From Oscillospiraceae bacterium (GTDB taxonomy: Bacteria > Bacillota > Clostridia > Oscillospirales > Ruminococcaceae): DNA of 10,314 bases. Below the pieces are notes generated by a model. It was not told the DNA's origin, ran no database searches, and worked only from the letters and a program-made list of their open reading frames with translations. Shown here one piece after another: positions 5,840-10,314 of the stretch. A program made the position numbers and the translations under genes. Position 1 is the stretch's first letter. Each line of letters begins with the position of its first letter. Location: the NCBI GenBank assembly GCA_031285645.1, contig JAITVU010000070.1, forward strand, positions 1 to 10,314, read 5' to 3'.

Positions 5840-6697
5840 TTGAAAATTTTAGTGACAGGCGGAAACGGAAGGATGGGACGCTGCATCACGGAGGGGCTCC
5901 GGGCAAGCGGCTATGATGTAATCTCCACCAGCCGCACCCCAAATGAAGAACTCGGGATCAGCCGTCTCGACATACGCGACGCCAAGGCTTGCGTGGAGGC
6001 CTTTCGCGGCGTGGACACGGTTATACACATGGCGTTCTATTTGAGAAACGACAAATTCCACGAGGAGATCGTGCCGACCAACATTGTCGGCACATACAAC
6101 GTGTTTGAGGCGGCCCGGGCAAATGGCGTGAAGCGGGTGATATTCGGCTCGTCAAACCATGTGGTGGGTTTTTACAAGCGAACCGATGAGTTGCGGGACG
6201 ACATCATGCAGCGCCCGGACAGCCCTTACGGACTCTCAAAAGGCTTCTGCGAGCTCTGCGGACGGTATTACAGCGACAGATACGGCATTTCCGTCATAAA
6301 CGTGCGGATTGGCTCTTTCACTTTTGACGGGCTGCCGACGTCGCTGCGCACGTCAAAGCTGTGGCTGAGCCGCGATGACACGCAGCAGCTCTTTCAGAAG
6401 TGCGTCGAGGCGGATCCGGCGCACAAGTTCCTGACAATTTATGGGGTGTCGGGGAATGACGGATGCTATTTCGATATTGCCGGTCTGAAGGACCTGATAG
6501 GCTATGTACCCAGGGATAACGGCGCGGACCATCTGGCCCATGCGCTGGAGAAGAACATGTATGGCGGCGCCGATGACTGCGCCTTTATAGGGGGCGCGTA
6601 CGTGACCTTCGATTCGGGGACTGGAAAATATCCCACGGAGGTTATGGAAACGCTTCTTCGCGCGCACGGCGCTAACGAAAATGAGGAGGGCAGCTAA
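5840..6697 (+). CDS. NAD-dependent uronate dehydrogenase-like SDR (extended short-chain dehydrogenase)
   Basis: A 285-residue extended SDR. The Rossmann motif GGNGRMG (7-13) follows the start directly. The catalytic region SSNHVVGFYKR (104-114) and SPYGLSKGF (128-136; Tyr130, Lys134) and the later VRIGSF (156-160) and VSGNDGCYFD (203-212) closely parallel uronate dehydrogenases such as Agrobacterium Udh, which oxidise galacturonate or glucuronate to the aldaro-lactone with NAD+. I chose TTG 5840: AGAGGTGA (5827-5834) lies 5 nt before it and the protein then starts MKILVTGG; GTG 5831 and ATG 5834 overlap that Shine-Dalgarno. The stop codon abuts the start of the dehydratase gene, so the two are surely cotranscribed. 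The substrate is inferred from family resemblance and neighbours; another sugar dehydrogenase or epimerase role is possible. Confidence 0.8.
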   Translation: MKILVTGGNGRMGRCITEGLRASGYDVISTSRTPNEELGISRLDIRDAKACVEAFRGVDTVIHMAFYLRNDKFHEEIVPTNIVGTYNVFEAARANGVKRVIFGSSNHVVGFYKRTDELRDDIMQRPDSPYGLSKGFCELCGRYYSDRYGISVINVRIGSFTFDGLPTSLRTSKLWLSRDDTQQLFQKCVEADPAHKFLTIYGVSGNDGCYFDIAGLKDLIGYVPRDNGADHLAHALEKNMYGGADDCAFIGGAYVTFDSGTGKYPTEVMETLLRAHGANENEEGS

Positions 6698-7828
6698 ATG
6701 AAGATCACAGATGTAAAGACCTATGTCACGAACCCCGGGTACCGCAATTTCGTCTATGTAAAAATTCTCACCGACGAGGGCATCCACGGTATCGGGGAAG
6801 CCTACTCCATCGGGCCGGACCTGGCGACGGTCAAGACGATCGAGTACTTTAAGGATTGGCTCATCGGGGAGGACCCCACCCGCGTGGAGTACCTCTGGAC
6901 AAAGCTTTACAACTATTCCCGCTTCCCGGGCGGCTCAATCCTGTATTCCGCCCTGTCCGGGATCGATTTCGCCCTGTGGGATATAACGGCAAAATCGCTT
7001 GGCGTGCCGGTATACAAGCTCTTCGGCGGCCCGACAAGGGATAAGGTCTGGCTTTATGGAAAGCCCGTCGGCAAAACCCATGAGGCGCTTGTGGAGTGCG
7101 CGCTCGCGGAGCGGGAGCGTTACGGCTTCAGCGCCATCAAGACATTTCTGCCGTTTCTTGAAGGAAAAGGCCCGTCAATCAAGCGTCTCGAAAACAATTT
7201 CAGCGCCCTCAGAAACGCGCTGGGCGACGATTATCAGATCGCCATCGATTTCCATGCGAGGGTGCTCGAGCCGGCAACTGCGCTGACGATGGCCCAGGTC
7301 ATCGAGCCCATGCACCCGTTTTTTATCGAGGAACCGCTTAAACCGGAGAACATGGGCATGATGGCCGCGCTGAAAGCCAAAATGAAAGCGCCTCTCGCCA
7401 CGGGCGAATGCCTGTATACAAAGTTTGAGTTCAACGATCTCATTAAGGCGGACGCGGCCGATATTTTGCAGCCCGACCTCTTTGTCAGCGGCGGCTTCAC
7501 AGAGGGTCGGAAAATAGCGGCAATGGCCGAGGCCAACTATAAAAACATCGCGCCGCATCACCCGGTCAGCCCGCTGGCGACCTATATCAACGTGCACTTT
7601 GCGCTTTCCATCTCCAATTTCCTGATACTTGAGTTCCAGAATGACGATGTGCCGGGGCGCAGGGAGCTTCTCACCGATGTGCTCAAAGTCAATAACGGCT
7701 ATATTGATCCGCCGACAGCCCCGGGCTGGGGCGTGGAGCTGAACGAGGCATACATAGAGGCCCATCCATACAAATCGTGGACGCGGCCGTTCATCAAAAA
7801 TCACGACGGCTCAATCGGTATTGTGTAA
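6698..7828 (+). CDS. Enolase-superfamily sugar-acid dehydratase (mandelate racemase/galactonate dehydratase type)
   Basis: A 376-residue member of the MR/MLE enolase superfamily, predicted to dehydrate a sugar acid (aldonate or aldarate) to a 2-keto-3-deoxy acid. The N-terminal capping domain covers about 1-120. In the barrel the Mg2+ ligands are D184 (IDFHAR), E211 (IEEP) and E237 (TGE). H186 and H287 (APHHP), with D260 (QPD), sit at the spacing of the galactonate-dehydratase acid and base, and E312 matches the final acidic residue. GAGGAGGG (6683-6690) lies 7 nt before ATG, and the start follows the upstream stop with no gap. Next to a uronate-dehydrogenase-like gene, an aldarate or its lactone is a sensible substrate, but MR-family substrates cannot be fixed from sequence; mannonate, galactonate or rhamnonate remain possible. 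A strong terminator follows. Confidence 0.88.
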   Translation: MKITDVKTYVTNPGYRNFVYVKILTDEGIHGIGEAYSIGPDLATVKTIEYFKDWLIGEDPTRVEYLWTKLYNYSRFPGGSILYSALSGIDFALWDITAKSLGVPVYKLFGGPTRDKVWLYGKPVGKTHEALVECALAERERYGFSAIKTFLPFLEGKGPSIKRLENNFSALRNALGDDYQIAIDFHARVLEPATALTMAQVIEPMHPFFIEEPLKPENMGMMAALKAKMKAPLATGECLYTKFEFNDLIKADAADILQPDLFVSGGFTEGRKIAAMAEANYKNIAPHHPVSPLATYINVHFALSISNFLILEFQNDDVPGRRELLTDVLKVNNGYIDPPTAPGWGVELNEAYIEAHPYKSWTRPFIKNHDGSIGIV

Positions 7829-7851
7829 TCGGCAGGTTTGAAACGCATTGT

Positions 7852-7894
7852 AAAGAATGGCTTCCCCGTATATTGGGGGAAGCCATTCTTTTTT
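7852..7894 (+). terminator. Strong intrinsic terminator after the dehydratase gene
   Basis: A perfect 13-bp stem, GAATGGCTTCCCC (7855-7867) with GGGGAAGCCATTC (7876-7888), has an 8-nt loop and is followed by six T. Flanking A and T runs lengthen the stem and make it symmetrical, so it could act in both directions. Confidence 0.93.
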
Positions 7895-7904
7895 CATGAA
7901 TTGT

Positions 7905-8015
7905 ATAGCAGGAATCCGGCGGACTGCTATCTCTTTGGCAAGGTAATTTGGAGGGCAACAACCCCTCAAGGGCCTCTTACCACAGCCTGAGGCCGCATAA
8001 AACGGCCCTTGTTTT
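7905..8015 (+). other. Structured intergenic segment, possible leader or small RNA with its own terminator
   Basis: No ORF is supported here. There are three consecutive paired elements: ATAGCAG (7905-7911)/CTGCTAT (7924-7930) around an inner TCC/GGA; GAGGG (7951-7955)/CCCTC (7963-7967); and CAAGGGCC (7967-7974)/GGCCCTTG (8004-8011) followed by TTTTG. GGCCTC (7971-7976) can instead pair with GAGGCC (7989-7994), which would exclude the last stem, an attenuator-like choice. I recognise no riboswitch class and found no clear promoter just upstream. It may also be a back-up terminator. Confidence 0.35.
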
Positions 8016-8030
8016 GCTTGATGACAATCA

Positions 8031-8136
8031 TTTATGTGTGGTTTTATAAAAAAATGTTACCGTAAGCTGGTATCGCGGCAATTTTTGCAGACAAACGATA
8101 ATTTAAAATGTTTACTTCGTTGGTCATAACTGATAG
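8031..8136 (+). repeat. Promoter-region repeat, copy A
   Basis: This 106-nt AT-rich segment aligns without gaps to 10209-10314 at 80 of 106 positions. Best-kept blocks are TTTATGTGTG (8031-8040), TGTTACC, GCAATTTTTGCAGACAAA (8078-8095) and GTTTACTT. It lies immediately upstream of the beta-helix gene, so it probably carries a shared activator or repressor site and promoter. Confidence 0.75.
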
Positions 8137-8149
8137 TATTTTTTATAAT
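8111..8149 (+). promoter_or_regulatory. Probable promoter(s) of the beta-helix gene
   Basis: Two overlapping sigma-A candidates occur: TTTACT (8111-8116), 17 nt, TAGTAT (8134-8139); and TTGGTC (8120-8125), 18 nt, TATAAT (8144-8149). The first -35 is conserved in the downstream repeat copy. The leader to GTG 8232 would be about 75-90 nt. Confidence 0.5.
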
Positions 8150-8231
8150 AGGCGAGATTAATCTATCATAAACGCCCATGCGCTTTAGCGCAGAGACATC
8201 AACGAGACCAGTTTTGGGGAGGAGAATCAGC

Positions 8232-10193
8232 GTGACAAATACAAATCGCGATTTGACGGCGGTTTTGCCGGACGGCAATGATTTTGTGTTCTGGGAAACA
8301 GAGCAGGTCTATGACCGAGAACTGCATATCAGCGCGCGCAATGGCTGCGACGAAACCGGAGACGGCACGTCCGGCGCCCCGTTCGCTTCAATCGGCGCCG
8401 GCGCCGCAATCGCCGCACCCGGCACGAGAGTTATCATCCACGCGGGTACATATCGGGAATGCGTGCGCCCCGCGCAGGGCGGCACAAGCCCCGAGTACAT
8501 GATTGCGTATGAAGCCGCCGGTGACGGAGAGGTCGTCATCAAAGCTTCGGAGGTGGCCACCGGTTTTGCGCGCAGCCTTGATTACCGCATTGATTCCGAC
8601 AGTGACGGCACGGAGCCCGTTATCTGGGAACATGCCCTCAACGGCGAGATGTTCCACGGGTATAATCCGTTCGGCGTGGTCAACTGCATTCACGAAAAGA
8701 ACTGGCTGCGCTATGGCCGGGTGGAAAAGGAATCAAGCCTTGAACCCTATTTTCTGCGCCGGGGCATGGTGTATGTGGATGGTCATCCACTGCGGCAGGT
8801 TCAGCTTTATCAGCTTATGAGCAACGCGCCCGGCACATACTGGGTGGAGGAGAACGGCCTGAAGGTGCATTTCCGCATGCCAGATAACGGGTCGCCGGAA
8901 GGGCATCTGATTGAGGTTTCCTGCCGTGAGCAGAACTTTGTTCCCGCGAAACCGTTCCAGTCCTACATAAAGGTGAAGGGCCTCACAATGCTGCACGCCG
9001 CGAACGGCGCGCCTGTCCCGCAGATCGGCGCCCTGTCATGCGGACGCGGTCATCACTGGATCATTGAGGACTGCGTAATAGGCTGGGCCAACGCGCTTGG
9101 GATCGACATCGGGAATGAAGGCTGGAGCATCAGGCGGCGGCCCGATCAGGTGATCGGATACGCCGTGCTGCGCCGCAATCAGATCCTCGACTGCGGCGTG
9201 TGCGGAATCGCGGGCATCGGCGCGTCGTATACCCTTGTCGAAGATAATGTGATCGCCCGCACCGGCTGGCAGCACATGGAATTCGGTTGGGAAGCCAGCG
9301 CGCTGAAATTCCATGACAGTGTCGACAGCCTGTTCAGGCGCAACATATTCCGCGACAGCGACCTCTGCGACGGGCTTTGGCTCGACTGCGGCAATTATAA
9401 CGACCGCATCACGCAGAATCTGTTTCTCAATATCCGCTCGCCGCACGGCATGATCTTCATGGAATGCAACCGCGGCGGCGCGGTCCCGCATGAAATTCTG
9501 ATAGACAATAACATTCTCTGGGATTCCAAATTTTATCAATCACCAGAAGCGCTCAAACACACCATAACCATCGATAGCACGCACTGGAACGAGCCGTTCG
9601 ATCTGTCCACGCCGATAGGCGAGGGTATTTCAGGTTACGGCTCCGACGATATGCATATTGCCAACAACCTGATTGCCAATATGGACGGCATGGGCTACAG
9701 CCACAACATCATCCGCGGCCGGATGCACGGCGGGCGCGGCGGCACATCCCGGAATTCCATCGTCATGAACAACGTGATTTACGATTGCCGAAGCGGCGCG
9801 ATCCGCCTGCCAAACCACGACAACACCTTCGACGGCAACTACTATGCCAAGATGCCGCAGGGCTTTTTAGTTCTGACATATCCGGCGCCCACCGAGCAGC
9901 TTGACCTAGCCGCGTGGAGGCGCTTTGAGGGATATGATCTGCACGGCGGCTATGCCGCGTTCAAACTGAGCGTTGACCAGGAGGCGCTTACGCTCACCAT
10001 ATGCCCGGACGATAAGACCGGCGTGTGGGATGATTGCGAAAGCGTGGGTTACTGTTCAATGGAGAAGGTTGAGCCGGACGCCAAGGTATCGACGGACTAC
10101 TTCGGGAATGTTGTGGAGGGCAAGCGTATGCCGGGTCCGCTTGTGGTCGACAGGGATGATGTGACGATCAGCATCGACCCTCGAAAGCTTTAA
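8232..10193 (+). CDS. Right-handed parallel beta-helix protein, probable polysaccharide lyase/glycosidase-like enzyme
   Basis: A 653-residue protein. The N-terminal module (about 31-110: LHISARNGCDETGDGT, PFASIGAGAAIAAPGTRVII, HAGTYRE) is the usual start of DUF1565/Pel9-type beta-helix proteins. From about 245 to 540, repeated N- and D-rich turns such as VEDNVIARTG, FRRNIFRDS, ITQNLFLN, IDNNILWD, IANNLIAN and VMNNVIYD mark the parallel beta-helix coils. A C-terminal segment (about 560-653) is probably a beta-rich closing domain. There is no signal peptide, so it should act inside the cell, perhaps on imported oligosaccharides. GTG 8232 is preceded by GGGGAGGAG (8216-8224) at 7 nt; the frame opens earlier at ATG 8178 without such a site. 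The uronate-type genes upstream suggest a pectin- or uronan-derived substrate. Catalytic residues and reaction are not identifiable here. Confidence 0.8.
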   Translation: MTNTNRDLTAVLPDGNDFVFWETEQVYDRELHISARNGCDETGDGTSGAPFASIGAGAAIAAPGTRVIIHAGTYRECVRPAQGGTSPEYMIAYEAAGDGEVVIKASEVATGFARSLDYRIDSDSDGTEPVIWEHALNGEMFHGYNPFGVVNCIHEKNWLRYGRVEKESSLEPYFLRRGMVYVDGHPLRQVQLYQLMSNAPGTYWVEENGLKVHFRMPDNGSPEGHLIEVSCREQNFVPAKPFQSYIKVKGLTMLHAANGAPVPQIGALSCGRGHHWIIEDCVIGWANALGIDIGNEGWSIRRRPDQVIGYAVLRRNQILDCGVCGIAGIGASYTLVEDNVIARTGWQHMEFGWEASALKFHDSVDSLFRRNIFRDSDLCDGLWLDCGNYNDRITQNLFLNIRSPHGMIFMECNRGGAVPHEILIDNNILWDSKFYQSPEALKHTITIDSTHWNEPFDLSTPIGEGISGYGSDDMHIANNLIANMDGMGYSHNIIRGRMHGGRGGTSRNSIVMNNVIYDCRSGAIRLPNHDNTFDGNYYAKMPQGFLVLTYPAPTEQLDLAAWRRFEGYDLHGGYAAFKLSVDQEALTLTICPDDKTGVWDDCESVGYCSMEKVEPDAKVSTDYFGNVVEGKRMPGPLVVDRDDVTISIDPRKL

Positions 10194-10208
10194 GCCCGGC
10201 CACGTCAA

Positions 10209-10314
10209 TTTATGTGTGATTTTATGAATAATTGTTACCCTTTGCTTGTATTGAAGCAATTATTGCAGACAAAAAACAACTATAAACGTTTACTTGTTTA
10301 GCAATAAATGATAA
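10209..10314 (+). repeat. Promoter-region repeat, copy B (cut by window end)
   Basis: This is the counterpart of 8031-8136. It contains TTTATGTGTG, TGTTACC, the perfect palindrome GCAAT-T-ATTGC (10257-10267), TTGCTT-N6-AAGCAA (10242-10247/10254-10259) and TTTACT (10289-10294) with the sequence running out just where the -10 should begin. It presumably precedes another gene of the same regulon beyond the window. No convincing terminator separates it from the beta-helix gene. Confidence 0.75.

Noticed and set aside
7175..7804. Minus-strand open frame of 209 codons
   Set aside because: Antisense to the dehydratase gene, whose catalytic residues are all intact in the other strand.
8042..8060. 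Catabolite-repression (cre) site around TGTTACCGTAAGC
   Set aside because: It departs from the cre consensus at two fixed positions, and copy B loses the central CG.
8057..8278. Minus-strand open frame of 73 codons over the promoter region
   Set aside because: It overlaps the conserved promoter repeat and the start of the beta-helix gene, and copy B of the repeat does not keep a matching frame in any evident way.
9036..9539. Minus-strand open frame of 167 codons
   Set aside because: Shadow of the beta-helix gene without ribosome site or recognisable domain.
1..10314. CRISPR array, rRNA, insertion sequence or phage genes
   Set aside because: No regularly spaced direct repeats, transposase or integrase motifs, or rRNA-like sequence were found on either strand.

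Overview
The window reads like a chromosomal stretch of a Gram-positive, Clostridia-like bacterium (probably an Oscillospirales/Ruminococcaceae type). The grounds are strong purine-rich Shine-Dalgarno sequences, frequent TTG/GTG starts, intrinsic terminators with T-runs, a short PUA-less glutamate 5-kinase, PyrD-B/PyrK-like flavoproteins and moderately high GC with AT-rich intergenic DNA. This assignment is inference; no rRNA or other marker gene is present.

Left end (1-1790): the 5' part of a LysR-type regulator on the minus strand is divergent from a plus-strand pair, a YbaK/ProX-type aminoacyl-tRNA deacylase and glutamate 5-kinase (proB). The pair ends at a bidirectional intrinsic terminator. 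A LysR-style inverted repeat (CATTC-N11-GAATG) lies between the divergent genes. Next to the terminator is a roughly 98-nt element (1811-1908) that folds on paper into a near-perfect cloverleaf with three 3-nt loops and matches no RNA gene I know.

Centre (1985-5640, minus strand): a tightly packed four-gene operon. In transcription order it encodes ApbE (FAD:protein FMN transferase), a two-repeat protein resembling FMN-binding domains with a TGAS candidate flavinylation site, a PyrK-like FAD/[2Fe-2S] protein, and a dihydroorotate dehydrogenase-like FMN enzyme. None has a visible export signal, so this looks like a cytosolic flavin electron-transfer module. The DHOD-like enzyme lacks several orotate-contacting residues and the PyrK-like protein lacks the usual glycine-rich nucleotide motif, so neither substrate nor electron partner is likely to be that of pyrimidine synthesis. 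This is the best candidate in the window for an undescribed system.

Right side (5724-10314, plus strand): a divergent promoter drives a uronate-dehydrogenase-like SDR and an abutting enolase-superfamily sugar-acid dehydratase, followed by a strong terminator. After a structured intergenic region comes a 653-aa right-handed beta-helix protein, probably a cytoplasmic carbohydrate-active enzyme. The three genes fit oxidative use of uronic acids from pectin- or glucuronan-type glycans. The promoter region of the beta-helix gene (8031-8136) is repeated downstream of that gene (10209-10314) at about 75% ungapped identity, which suggests that the gene beyond the window edge shares its control.
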